From: Pseudomonas putida
Lineage (GTDB): Bacteria > Pseudomonadota > Gammaproteobacteria > Pseudomonadales > Pseudomonadaceae
Assembly: GCF_004357765.1 (NCBI RefSeq)
Contig: NZ_SMTE01000009.1
Span: forward strand, 124,001 to 188,000
Direction: 5' to 3'
DNA: 64,000 bases
Numbering within the stretch: position 1 is the stretch's first letter; each line of letters opens with the position of its first letter. Of the stretch, positions 33,629 to 41,952 are shown piece after piece. The notes beneath the pieces were generated by a model, which saw only the letters and a list, made by a program, of their open reading frames with translations, made no database searches and was not told where the DNA came from. A program made the position numbers and the translations under genes.

Positions 33629-34617
33629 AGTTTGCCACGCTCAATGACGGTAGCCGCGATGGCCGCCTGCTGGTGGTGGCCCGAGATCTCAGGCGAGCAG
33701 TCGATGCCAGCGACATCGCCGCTAACTTGCAAGCTTCGTTGGAAAACTGGCCCCGAGTCGAAGCCCGTCTACAGCTACGCTATCAGCAGCTCAACGACGG
33801 CACCGCTACGGGCGCCTTCGATCTCGACCTGACTCGGCTTGCCGCGCCTCTGCCGCGAGCCAGCCAATGGCTGGATGGCTCCTGCTTTCTCAGCCATGGC
33901 GAATTGATGCAAAAAGCCTTCAACCTCGACCCCATCGAGGGTGTCGAGCACACGCCGCTGATCTACCAAGGCGCCAGTGACGATTTTCTCGGACCATGCG
34001 CGGATATCCCCTTACCCAGCGAAGCGCACGGCATAGACTTTGAAGGCGAGTTTGCTGTGTTGCTCGATGACGTCCCCATGGGCTGCCCAGCGGAGCATGC
34101 ATTGCAGCATGTGCGCCTGGTGCTGCAACTCAATGACGTCAGCCTGCGTGCCCTGGCCCCAAGGGAAATGAAGACTGGTTTTGGTTTTCTCCAGGCCAAG
34201 CCGGCGACCAGTTTCGCGCCGGTGGCGGTTACCCCGGATGAACTTGGCGAAGCATGGCGCGAGGGGCGGGTACACCTGCCGCTGCAGGTGGAGTGGAACG
34301 GAGACTGGTTTGGCAGCCCCCATGGGGGAGCCATGCATTTCGGCTTTCACCAGTTGATCGCGCATGCGGCACTGACGCGGCGTTTAAGTGCCGGTACGCT
34401 GATCGGCTCTGGAACCGTGTCCAATGCCGATCCTAGTGTGGGCTCGGCGTGTATTGCCGAGCGTCGCGCCATTGAGACCATCGCCTCTGGCGCCCCCCGC
34501 ACGGCCTTCATGCGCTTTGGTGATCGTGTCCGCATGGAGGCCCGTGATCACCGTGGTGGAGTGCTGTTCGGTGCCATCGACCAGCGGGTGGTGCAAGGAG
34601 GCGGGCGATGCGCGTGA
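33625..34617 (+). CDS. Fumarylacetoacetate hydrolase family protein
   Basis: A 330-aa FAH-fold enzyme. The metal ligands are the two Glu of DFEGEFAVLLDDV and the Asp of LQLNDVSLR; a catalytic Lys lies in FLQAKPATSFAP. Its length and the LSHGELMQKAFNL-type N-terminus match the long FAH subgroup. It probably cleaves a C-C bond or decarboxylates a 2,4-dioxo acid released after ring cleavage. The start overlaps the cupin stop codon (ATGA). It is the best candidate for the C-C hydrolase after the dioxygenase. Confidence 0.9.
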   Translation: MKFATLNDGSRDGRLLVVARDLRRAVDASDIAANLQASLENWPRVEARLQLRYQQLNDGTATGAFDLDLTRLAAPLPRASQWLDGSCFLSHGELMQKAFNLDPIEGVEHTPLIYQGASDDFLGPCADIPLPSEAHGIDFEGEFAVLLDDVPMGCPAEHALQHVRLVLQLNDVSLRALAPREMKTGFGFLQAKPATSFAPVAVTPDELGEAWREGRVHLPLQVEWNGDWFGSPHGGAMHFGFHQLIAHAALTRRLSAGTLIGSGTVSNADPSVGSACIAERRAIETIASGAPRTAFMRFGDRVRMEARDHRGGVLFGAIDQRVVQGGGRCA

Positions 34618-35594
34618 TGATCACCGGCGCCAACGGCTTCGTCGGCCAACAGCTGGTGCGGAGCCTGTTGGACAGGGGACAACTGCGTGGACAGCGCATC
34701 GAGGCATTGCTGGTGCTGGACCAGGCACTCGATGGCTTGCCTGAGGATACGCGCCTTCGCCGCCATACCGGCAGTATCACCGACGCGGCCTTGCTACGCC
34801 GGATACTGGCAGACGGTGTCGACGTGGTGTTCCATCTGGTCAGTGTGCCGGGAGGCGCGGCCGAGGTGCAGTACGAACTGGGTTACCAAGTGAATCTGCA
34901 AGCCAGCCTGGAGTTGCTCGACCAGCTACGCAATTCTCATTGTCCGCCGGTGCTCGTGTACGCCAGCAGCGTAGCGGTCTATGGCGGTGAGCTGCCGTTG
35001 CGCATGGATGAAGCCCAACCGGCGTTCCCACAGCTTTCCTATGCGGCGCACAAACGCATGGTCGAAATCGCCTTGCAGGACTTGTCCCGTCGTGGCGAGG
35101 TGGACGGTCGTGCCCTGCGCCTGCCAGGCATCGTCGCACGGCCACGCGAGCCGAACGGTTTGCGTTCGGCGTTCATGAGTGATCTTTTGCATGCCTATGC
35201 GGCAGGGGACGCCTATACCTGTCCGGTGTCGCCTGAAGCACGTGCTTGGTGGATGTCAGCCTGCTGCTGTGTGGACAACCTGCTGCTTGCTGCCGAACTG
35301 GAAGACCCAGGCAACCAACGCATCTGGCAGTTGCCTGTGTTGCATCTTTCCATCGCCCAGGTGCTGACAGGGCTGGCGGCCAGTTTTGGCGAAGCCAACG
35401 GTGCGCGCATCACCTTCGACCCGGACCCCCAATTGGAAGCACTGTTCGGTCGCTACCCACCACTGCGAACCTCCCATTCCCGCGCGCTTGGCTTCGCCCA
35501 CGACGGATCGGTCGCCGCGCTGCTGCGCAATGCCCTTGACCTGCCGCCGCGATCCAGCATCCGTGCAGCCCATCGAAGAGGAGTTCTGGTATGA
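34608..35594 (+). CDS. NAD-dependent epimerase/dehydratase family protein (DenD-like)
   Basis: A 328-aa extended-SDR protein. The NAD motif is MITGANGFVGQQLV (GxxGxxG) and the active site is SSVAVYGG with SYAAHKRMVE (Tyr-x3-Lys). It looks like D-erythronate dehydrogenase DenD and relatives, which oxidise a hydroxy acid. It overlaps the FAH gene by 10 bp. Such enzymes in ring-cleavage clusters may reduce or oxidise a hydroxy acid fragment. The step is unassigned. Confidence 0.88.
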   Translation: MRVMITGANGFVGQQLVRSLLDRGQLRGQRIEALLVLDQALDGLPEDTRLRRHTGSITDAALLRRILADGVDVVFHLVSVPGGAAEVQYELGYQVNLQASLELLDQLRNSHCPPVLVYASSVAVYGGELPLRMDEAQPAFPQLSYAAHKRMVEIALQDLSRRGEVDGRALRLPGIVARPREPNGLRSAFMSDLLHAYAAGDAYTCPVSPEARAWWMSACCCVDNLLLAAELEDPGNQRIWQLPVLHLSIAQVLTGLAASFGEANGARITFDPDPQLEALFGRYPPLRTSHSRALGFAHDGSVAALLRNALDLPPRSSIRAAHRRGVLV

Positions 35595-36388
35595 AGTTGA
35601 ATTCACGGCGTTTGCTCGATCTGTCTGTCACCTTGGACAACAACCCCTATACGGATCCACCACCCTTGCTACCCAAGATCGACTACATGGATCACCAGCA
35701 GGGCTGGCCGGAGATGGCTGCGATGTTTCCCGGCCTACGCAAGGAAGATCTGCCAGGCGATGAGTCCTGGGCAGCAGAACGCCTTCAGATTACCACCCAC
35801 AGCGGTACGCATATGGACGCGCCCTGGCATTATGCGTCCACCACTGACGGCGGCAAGCCGGCCTTCGGCATCGACGAACTACCACTGGAGTGGTGTCTGC
35901 AGCCGGGTGTGAAACTGGACTTGCGCCACCTGCCCGATGGCCATGTCGTCACGGCGGCAGAGGTCGAGGCAGAATTGACGCGCATTGGGCATGAACTGCA
36001 GCCGCTGGACATCGTCCTGGTGAATACCCGTGCGGGCAAACTGTTCGGCCAGCCTGGTTATCTGGAAGCCGGGGTGGGTATGGGCCGTGAGGCGACGCTC
36101 TACCTGCTGGAGCGGGGGGTGAGGGTGGTCGGAACCGATGCCTGGAGCTGGGATGCGCCTTTCAAGTACACCCGTGAGCGTTTCAAGGAAACAGGGGATG
36201 CCTCGATCATCTGGGAAGGGCACAAGGCTGGGCGGGATATCGGTTATGGGCAGATGGAGAAACTGGCTAACCTGGAGCTCCTGCCCAATCGTGGGTTCCT
36301 GGTCAGTTGCTTCCCCTACAAGATTCGACGCGCCTCAGCGGGTTTTGTGCGAGCGGTGGCGATCCTGGAGGAGCCGACCGATAGTTGA
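35591..36388 (+). CDS. Cyclase/kynurenine formamidase-like metal hydrolase
   Basis: A 265-aa cyclase-family enzyme. The metal-binding signature is HSGTHMDAPWHY (HxGTHxDxPxH), near residues 60-71. The family hydrolyses cyclic or formyl amides and lactones; kynurenine formamidase and isatin hydrolase are relatives. It overlaps the epimerase-like stop codon (ATGA) and is the last gene of the apparent operon. It may open or close a lactone intermediate. No terminator-like hairpin is obvious in the 170 bp that follow. Confidence 0.88.
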   Translation: MKLNSRRLLDLSVTLDNNPYTDPPPLLPKIDYMDHQQGWPEMAAMFPGLRKEDLPGDESWAAERLQITTHSGTHMDAPWHYASTTDGGKPAFGIDELPLEWCLQPGVKLDLRHLPDGHVVTAAEVEAELTRIGHELQPLDIVLVNTRAGKLFGQPGYLEAGVGMGREATLYLLERGVRVVGTDAWSWDAPFKYTRERFKETGDASIIWEGHKAGRDIGYGQMEKLANLELLPNRGFLVSCFPYKIRRASAGFVRAVAILEEPTDS

Positions 36389-36561
36389 ACAGGCGTCAGC
36401 AGGCATTAGGTCTGAAGGGCAGCTTTGGGTCGTTAGCGGTCGGTCCTGATGGGCGAAACCAGTTTTTTACCCATTCAGTGCATCCAGTCCGGCCGTTGGT
36501 GGGTATTGCTTATGGGCGGCCTGTGACTGCCCAGCCAAATGACCTGTCAGGAGCACCACCC

Positions 36562-37089
36562 ATGAGCCTCAAACCCACCGTCTGCCTGCTCGCCTGTTGC
36601 CTCGCCCTGGCGCTGCAACCCGCTCACGCCCAAACCGCACTGCCAGATGCGGTCAAGGTCCCCGATGGTCATCGCGTCTTGCTCGAGACCGTCGGCGTCG
36701 GCGAGATCACCTACGAGTGCCGCGACAAGGCCAACACCCCCGGCCAGACCGAATGGACCTTCGTAGGCCCCAAGGCCGCGCTCAATGACCGTGCCGGTAG
36801 GCAGGTGGGCGACTACTTCGGCCCACCCGCCACCTGGCAGGCCAAGGATGGATCAAAAGTCACCGGTACCCAGGTGGCGGTGGCACCTGCAGACAAGGGC
36901 GCTATACCTTATCAACTGGTCAAGGCCAACATGGCCGAAGGCGAGGGCGCCATGCAGGGCGTCAGCTACATCCAGCGCCTGGCCACCCGTGGCGGCGTGG
37001 CGCCGGCAAGCGACTGTACGGCGCAGAACAAAGGTGCTAGGCAGTTCGTCAAGTATCAGGCCGACTATGTGTTCTGGACAGCCAAGTAA
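36562..37089 (+). CDS. DUF3455 domain exported protein
   Basis: A 175-aa protein with a signal peptide (LLACCLALALQPAHAQ, residues about 7-24), then the DUF3455 body, including VPDGHRVLLETVGVGEITYEC and TEWTFVGPKA. ATG 36562 has CAGGAG upstream. The family is common in proteobacteria as small periplasmic or extracellular proteins of unknown function, and often lies next to an ECF sigma/anti-sigma pair, as here. It may be controlled by that sigma factor. Confidence 0.87.
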   Translation: MSLKPTVCLLACCLALALQPAHAQTALPDAVKVPDGHRVLLETVGVGEITYECRDKANTPGQTEWTFVGPKAALNDRAGRQVGDYFGPPATWQAKDGSKVTGTQVAVAPADKGAIPYQLVKANMAEGEGAMQGVSYIQRLATRGGVAPASDCTAQNKGARQFVKYQADYVFWTAK

Positions 37090-37140
37090 GACGCACTTGA
37101 GCAGACACCTTGCAATCTTCATCTATGCTCGTTGGCAAGC

Positions 37141-37160
37141 CCCCGGCTGGATGGCCGGGG
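37141..37160 (+). terminator. Small hairpin before the ECF sigma gene
   Basis: CCCCGGC and GCCGGGG pair around six bases, about 50 bp after the DUF3455 stop. There is no U-run. It may be an intercistronic stabiliser or a weak terminator. Confidence 0.35.
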
Positions 37161-37191
37161 AACCTTGCATGACACAAGGAAGCTGCACACG

Positions 37192-37740
37192 TTGAACTCG
37201 CCTGTCGCCCCCTTCGACTTCCACCGCTGCCTGGAGGCCTGCGCACAGGGTGACCGGCGTGCCCTGCAGGCGCTTTACGACCACGAAGGCGCGCGCCTGT
37301 TGGGCGTTGCCCGGCGCATCGCGCGTGACGACGCCAGCGCAGAAGACATCGTCCACGATGCCTTTATCCGTATCTGGACCCGCTCCGCCAGCTTCGACCC
37401 CGCACGCGGCTCTGCGCGCGGCTGGATCTACAGCATCACCCGACACCTGGCACTGAATTCGGTCCGCGATTCACGCCGTGAAACCGTACTGGACGAAGCC
37501 GATATGGATACGACGCCCACATTGCACGGGGGATTCGATGACGTTGACCTCTGGTCAGGGTCGGCGAAGATCTACCGTTGCCTTGAAAAGCTGCAGCCTG
37601 CACCACAGCGTTGCATCCTGCACGCCTATGTGGACGGCTGCAGCCACGCCGAAATCGCCGGGCTGCTGGGGGCGCCATTGGGCACCGTCAAAGCTTGGAT
37701 CAAGCGCAGCCTCAAGGCATTGCGGGAGTGCCTGGAATGA
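37192..37740 (+). CDS. ECF-type RNA polymerase sigma factor
   Basis: A 182-aa sigma-70 ECF factor. Region 2 is FHRCLEACAQGDRRALQALY to AEDIVHDAFIRIW with the RGSARGWIYSITRHLALN core, and region 4 is ILHAYVDGCSHAEIAGLLG then GTVKAWIKRSLKAL. The likely start is TTG 37192 (residues LNSPVAPFDF follow), with AAGGA upstream; an in-frame ATG 60 bp earlier is possible but less so. It overlaps the anti-sigma gene by 4 bp and is probably held inactive by it. Targets are unknown; DUF3455 is a candidate. Confidence 0.88.
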   Translation: MNSPVAPFDFHRCLEACAQGDRRALQALYDHEGARLLGVARRIARDDASAEDIVHDAFIRIWTRSASFDPARGSARGWIYSITRHLALNSVRDSRRETVLDEADMDTTPTLHGGFDDVDLWSGSAKIYRCLEKLQPAPQRCILHAYVDGCSHAEIAGLLGAPLGTVKAWIKRSLKALRECLE

Positions 37741-38435
37741 AGCCGGATACTGCCGAGGAACTGGACAGCCTCGCCGGCGAGTTCGTGCTGGGAACCCTGT
37801 CGCCACAGCAACACGCCACAGTGACCGAGCGCCTGGTCAGCGACTCGGCTTTGCGCGCCGCAGTGAATGCCTGGGAAGCACGTTTGCTGGAGCTGACCGC
37901 GCTGGCTGCGCCACAACCACCAAGCGCCCGCCTGTGGGGCCGCATCCAGCGCAGCCTGAATGAACTGGCCGCACCTGCCGCGCAACAGCGAGTTAGATGG
38001 TGGCGACGCCTCGGCCTGTGGCAAGGGCTGAGTGCAGCGGGGCTGGCTGCAAGCGCGGTCCTGGCGTTCACATTGCTTACTGCGCCTCCGCCGCCCACCC
38101 AATTCGTGGTGGTATTGGTGGCGCCGAACAGCCAAACCGCCGGCTGGGTGGTGCAGACCAGCGATAGCCGCATGATTGAGCTGATCCCGCTTGGCCGGGA
38201 TGCTGTCCCCGAAGGCATGGCCCTTCAGTTCTGGACCAAGGGCGAACAGTGGCAAGCACCGGTTTCATTGGGCCTGGTCAAACCTGGGGAGCTCTATCGT
38301 GTTCCGCTAGAGAGCCTGCCACCGCTAGAGGCCAATCAATTGTTCGAACTGACACTGGAGAAATCTGGCGGTTCGCCTACCGGCCTGCCTACGGGGCCGG
38401 TGAAGTTCATTGGCCGCGCGGTAAAAGTGATCTGA
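37737..38435 (+). CDS. Anti-sigma factor, RskA/zinc-finger-less type
   Basis: A 232-aa anti-sigma factor. The cytosolic N-terminus (about residues 1-85) has the family opening EELDSLAGEFVLGTLSP, followed by a single membrane helix (LSAAGLAASAVLAFTLLTAP, about 102-121) and a periplasmic RskA-like domain with PNSQTAGWVVQTSD and FWTKGEQ. The start codon overlaps the sigma stop (ATGA), so production is coupled. It should sequester the ECF sigma factor until a periplasmic signal releases it. Confidence 0.9.
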   Translation: MKPDTAEELDSLAGEFVLGTLSPQQHATVTERLVSDSALRAAVNAWEARLLELTALAAPQPPSARLWGRIQRSLNELAAPAAQQRVRWWRRLGLWQGLSAAGLAASAVLAFTLLTAPPPPTQFVVVLVAPNSQTAGWVVQTSDSRMIELIPLGRDAVPEGMALQFWTKGEQWQAPVSLGLVKPGELYRVPLESLPPLEANQLFELTLEKSGGSPTGLPTGPVKFIGRAVKVI

Positions 38436-38442
38436 CTGCTTT

Positions 38443-38488
38443 AGGGGCGATGGTGTCCGCGTATTTTCAAGCGGACGCGATCACCCCT
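38443..38488. terminator. Imperfect long hairpin between convergent genes
   Basis: The arms 38443-38460 and 38471-38488 (AGGGG, GAT and GTCCGC blocks) pair almost fully around a 10-nt AT-rich loop. The site lies between the anti-sigma gene and the convergent PAS protein and overlaps the latter's stop codon. Probably a bidirectional terminator. Confidence 0.55.
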
Positions 38489-39161
38489 AGCTGTCGATCA
38501 TCTGTGCCGCTTGCTGGGTCGCCTTGCTGGTACGTGTGGCTAGCTTGCGCACTTCGTCTGCGACCACGGCAAAACCACGGCCGGCTTCACCTGCGCGTGC
38601 TGCTTCGATGGCGGCGTTCAACGCCAGCAGGTTGGTCTGGCTGGCGATACCTTGGATGGTGGCGACGATGTGGGTGAGTTTGCCAAGGGTATCCTGCATT
38701 ACCTGATGCTGTTGCGCCTGTGCCTCGCGGATGGTGCTTTCTTCATGGCGGGCATGGATGTCAGTTATAGCCCCTACTACCCGCAACGGCGCGCCATCCT
38801 GACCACGGCGTGTTTGCCCACGGCCGCGGAACCAGCGATAGGCGCCGCTCTGGTGCCGAAGCCGGTACTCCACATCGAACGGGGTGTTGCCGCTGCGATC
38901 GTCGACATGGGCGATAAACGCAGCAATGGCACCGGCGCTGTCGTCGGGGTGCAGGCGTGAGGTCCAGCTTTCCAAGGTGTTGGGGAATTCCTCGACGGTG
39001 TTGCAACCAAGCAGCCTGCGCATCTGCGACGACCACCAGATGGTGTTGCTCGGGTTGGCCGGGTCGCCGGCCACCACCTCGATATCCCACAGGCCGTCGT
39101 GGAGCATCTCGCGGGAAATGTCGAAACGTTCAGCGGTCAGTTGCAGCTCCTGGATATGCAA
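38487..39161 (-). CDS. Soluble PAS-domain methyl-accepting-type chemotaxis transducer (short; start uncertain)
   Basis: A 224-aa protein with a PAS_3-type sensor (about residues 15-135: [48 protein letters not shown]) and a short MCP signalling tip ([37 protein letters not shown]). There is no membrane segment, and the tip ends soon after the hairpin. The given start is a TTG with no ribosome site; the frame is open for about 110 more bases upstream without an ATG. It may be an N-terminally truncated relative of longer PAS transducers. It could still join chemoreceptor arrays in the cytoplasm. Confidence 0.7.
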   Translation of the reverse strand: MHIQELQLTAERFDISREMLHDGLWDIEVVAGDPANPSNTIWWSSQMRRLLGCNTVEEFPNTLESWTSRLHPDDSAGAIAAFIAHVDDRSGNTPFDVEYRLRHQSGAYRWFRGRGQTRRGQDGAPLRVVGAITDIHARHEESTIREAQAQQHQVMQDTLGKLTHIVATIQGIASQTNLLALNAAIEAARAGEAGRGFAVVADEVRKLATRTSKATQQAAQMIDS

Positions 39162-39364
39162 CTGCTGCTCATGGATGTCTCGCAGCGCCTGCCCCGCATC
39201 GGCGACATCACCGCGCTGGTGCTGGACGAAGCACGGCCCGGTGTTATCCCTCTGCGGCAGATGATTGGCCAGGCGGCCAGTTCAGTGGCTCTGCTGGAAG
39301 GTGAGCGGATTTCCCAGCGCTACTCCAGCACCATCATCTCCGCTTTCAGAATGCCCGACGACGC

Positions 39365-40279
39365 CTAAAGACTCTCAGGGTCGCCGAAGAACATCTGAAT
39401 CCTCGACCGCAACCACCGTTCCGCCGGATCATTATCCTGCGCCCCCCGCCACGCCATGTGCAGTTCGAAACTGCGCACCTCGATCGGTAGGTCCTCGGCC
39501 CGCAAGCCTCCTGCCGCGGTCAGGACGTCCGCGGTGTAGTCGGGTACCGTGGCGACGATGTCCGTCCCCGCCAACAAGCTCCCCAACCCGTTGAATTGCG
39601 GCACCGCAAGCACCACGTGGCGCTTGCGGCCGATTTCTTCGAGCGCTTCGTCGATGAACCCGGACAAGTCCCCGGCGAACGACACCAGCGCATGGGGGCG
39701 GGCGCAGAAGTCGTCGAGGCTGATGCTGCCCGGCATGCTGTCGGCGCGCAGCAACTTGGGCCGACTGCGCCGCAATATCTTGCGCTTGGCATTGGCCGGC
39801 AGGTCGTTGGTGTAGCTGACGCCGACCGAGATCTCGCCCGAGGCCAGCAGGGTCGGCATCAGCAGATAGTTGACCCGACGCACCACCAGCACGATCCCCG
39901 GCGCCTCGGCGCGGATGCGCTTGAGCAGTTGCGGCAGCAGGGCGAATTCGGTGTCGTCCGACAGGCCAATGCGAAATACCGCGTTGCTGGTAGCCGGGTC
40001 GAACTCGGCGGCACGGCTGACTGCGGTGGAAATCGAGTCCAGCGCCGGCGACAGCAGGGCGAAGATCTCGTGAGCCCGGGCCGACGGCTCCATGCTGCGG
40101 CCGGTGCGCACGAACAGCGGGTCGTCGAACAGGTTGCGCAGGCGCGACAAGGCCGCGCTGATCGCCGGTTGGCCGAGGAACAGCTTTTCCGCGGCGCGGG
40201 TCACGCTGCGCTCATGCATCAGGGTTTCGAACACGATCAGCAGGTTGAGGTCTACGCGACGCAGGTCGTTTCGATTCAT
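39365..40279 (-). CDS. LysR family transcriptional regulator
   Basis: A 304-aa LysR regulator of the NodD/LeuO-like group. It begins MNRNDLRRVDLNLLIVFETL and has the winged helix HERSVTRAAEKLFLGQPAISAALSRLRNLF. The effector domain contains NAVFRIGLSDDTEFALLPQL. It is divergent from the quinone-oxidoreductase-like gene at 40479 and probably controls it. The 199-bp intergenic region holds two ATCGAT boxes 31 bp apart as possible sites. It is not expected to bind the four operators of the 17-36 kb island, but it belongs to a related subgroup. Confidence 0.9.
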   Translation of the reverse strand: MNRNDLRRVDLNLLIVFETLMHERSVTRAAEKLFLGQPAISAALSRLRNLFDDPLFVRTGRSMEPSARAHEIFALLSPALDSISTAVSRAAEFDPATSNAVFRIGLSDDTEFALLPQLLKRIRAEAPGIVLVVRRVNYLLMPTLLASGEISVGVSYTNDLPANAKRKILRRSRPKLLRADSMPGSISLDDFCARPHALVSFAGDLSGFIDEALEEIGRKRHVVLAVPQFNGLGSLLAGTDIVATVPDYTADVLTAAGGLRAEDLPIEVRSFELHMAWRGAQDNDPAERWLRSRIQMFFGDPESL

Positions 40280-40478
40280 CGGTGCGCTTCGCCTAAAGTG
40301 GGGCAGGGGTGAATCTTAAGGCCAAAGGCTGCTACCCTGCACCGGTTTCTGGGCATCGATGCGATCAGGTGCCCAATCGATCAGAAGCATGTCGACTATT
40401 AACGGCCGCTGATGGTCTAACGGGGTAAGCCCGGATAAAGTGCGTGGTAATACGAGATTCACATAGGCGAGGTATGCG

Positions 40479-41501
40479 ATGTCCCGCATCATCCGATTCC
40501 ACAAGTTCGGCGCGGCCGACGTGCTCCGCTTGGAAGAGCAGGCCGAGCCGACGCCTGCTGCCGGCGAGGTGCAAATTCGCGTCGAGGCCATCGGCATCAG
40601 CTGGTACGACGTGCTCTGGCGGCAGAACCTGGCACCCTCCCAGGCGCGCCTGCCGGCGGGGATCGGGCACGAGATGGCCGGCGTGGTCACTGCGGTTGGC
40701 GAGGGCGTCGAGGATATCGCCGTGGGTGACCGGGTGGCCAGCTTCCCGGCCACCAGCCCCAACGAGCATCCGGTGTATGGCGATGTCATCGTGCTGCCCC
40801 GCACGGCCATCACCCGCTATCCCGCGTTGCTCACGCCCATCGAGGCCAGTGTGCATTACACGCCCTTGCTGATCGCCTATTTCGCTTACGTCGACCTGGC
40901 CCGGGCCAAGGCCGGGCAGACTGCGCTGGTGACCGACGCCAGTCACTGTGCCGGGCCGGCCTTCGTGCAACTGGGCAAGGCGCTGGGTCTGACCGTGTTC
41001 GCCGCCACCAAGGAAACCGAGCAGCGCGAATACCTGTTGGGCCTGGGCGCCGACAAGGTGATCGTCACCGAAGAGCAGGACCTGTTGCTGCAAATCGGCA
41101 AATACACCGGCGGACGTGGCGTGGACATGGTCCTCGATGGCCTGGGCGGCCCACAGATGTCATTGCTCGGCGATGTCCTGGCGCCGCGTGGCAGCTTGGT
41201 GCTATACGGCCTGCAGGGTGGCAACCAGACGCCATTCCCGGCCTGCGCGGCATTCCAGAAGAACATCCAGTTTTACGTGCACTGCGTGAGCAACTTCACC
41301 GGCAAGCCCGAGCTGGGTATCCACCAGGATCAGGTGGCGTTGCACCGGGCCCTGCGCGATATCAATCAGTTCACCGCTGACCAACTGCTCAAGCCGCAGA
41401 TCGCCAAGGTCTATCCTTTCAGCGAGGTGGTCGAGGCCCATCGATACATGGACGCATGCCCGTGCGGCGGACGGGTGATCCTGGATCTCGGCGCGGGCTA
41501 G
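40479..41501 (+). CDS. Zinc-type alcohol dehydrogenase/quinone oxidoreductase family (MDR) protein
   Basis: A 340-aa medium-chain reductase. The GroES-like N-terminus holds AGIGHEMAGVVTAVGEGV and the NAD(P)-binding part holds ALVTDASHCAGPAFVQLGKALG, where the usual GxGxxG is replaced by a quinone-reductase-like segment. The structural-zinc cysteines are absent, so it is nearer to quinone/enone reductases than to zinc alcohol dehydrogenases. Its role is unknown. It is divergent from a LysR gene and ends before a good terminator at 41528. Confidence 0.87.
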   Translation: MSRIIRFHKFGAADVLRLEEQAEPTPAAGEVQIRVEAIGISWYDVLWRQNLAPSQARLPAGIGHEMAGVVTAVGEGVEDIAVGDRVASFPATSPNEHPVYGDVIVLPRTAITRYPALLTPIEASVHYTPLLIAYFAYVDLARAKAGQTALVTDASHCAGPAFVQLGKALGLTVFAATKETEQREYLLGLGADKVIVTEEQDLLLQIGKYTGGRGVDMVLDGLGGPQMSLLGDVLAPRGSLVLYGLQGGNQTPFPACAAFQKNIQFYVHCVSNFTGKPELGIHQDQVALHRALRDINQFTADQLLKPQIAKVYPFSEVVEAHRYMDACPCGGRVILDLGAG

Positions 41502-41527
41502 TCGACGACAGCGGGCCGCTTTTCAAC

Positions 41528-41556
41528 AAGCCCAGGCGGATGTCCTGGGCTTTTTT
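41528..41556 (+). terminator. Rho-independent terminator of the MDR gene
   Basis: AAGCCCAGG and CCTGGGCTT pair around seven bases and the stem runs into TTTTTT. It lies 27 bp after the stop codon. Confidence 0.9.
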
Positions 41557-41844
41557 ATATGCGATTCCTACATTACGTAATCGCAAAATCCTACACTAAA
41601 TTTGATCGATAGTTGATCTCTGTCATCTATTGGTACGCTTTTCTGCGTGGGTTTAATTGCGCCTTCAATACAAGGTGGCTTTTCTTGCCTGCTGCATGGT
41701 TTTTTTACCGGGATCTGTATCTTTTATTCCGAGCGCAACGCTTGATAATGGCTCAATGATAGTTTGCTGCGGAGCAGCGCCAGGCAAGGTCTGGCCTGTT
41801 CGACCGCCTCGGCATGATGGCTATCGATATGATGATTTTTCATT
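41557..41844 (+). other. AT-rich gene-free stretch between two terminators (possible sRNA or leader)
   Basis: The stretch is unusually AT-rich for this window and sits between the terminator of the MDR gene and a second terminator at 41845-41886, so some transcript should start here. Candidate -35/-10 material is in TTTGATCGATAGTTGATC and TCTATT near 41600-41630. The only open frame (76 codons from a TTG at 41657) runs into the terminator, which makes a protein unlikely. It may be a small RNA or the attenuated leader of the gene at 41953. Confidence 0.4.
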
Positions 41845-41886
41845 TCCTACATACTTCCGAAGTATCTGTAGGAGTTTTCTTTTTTG
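41845..41886 (+). terminator. Rho-independent terminator ahead of the 451-aa gene
   Basis: TCCTACA and TGTAGGA form an outer stem, with TACTTC and GAAGTA inside and a 2-nt bulge; the stem is followed by GTTTTCTTTTTT. It ends 66 bp before the start of the gene at 41953, so it either ends a small transcript or attenuates that gene. Confidence 0.75.
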
Positions 41887-41952
41887 AATGCTCTGAGCAG
41901 GTCTTGTCGCGCAAGTACGGGGATGAACTAACCAAGTTGGCGAGGTGACCCA

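Noticed and set aside
41657-41887. 76-codon TTG-started frame with a hydrophobic N-terminus resembling a signal peptide
   Set aside because: No ribosome site, unnatural composition, and its end runs through a strong intrinsic terminator; more likely non-coding.
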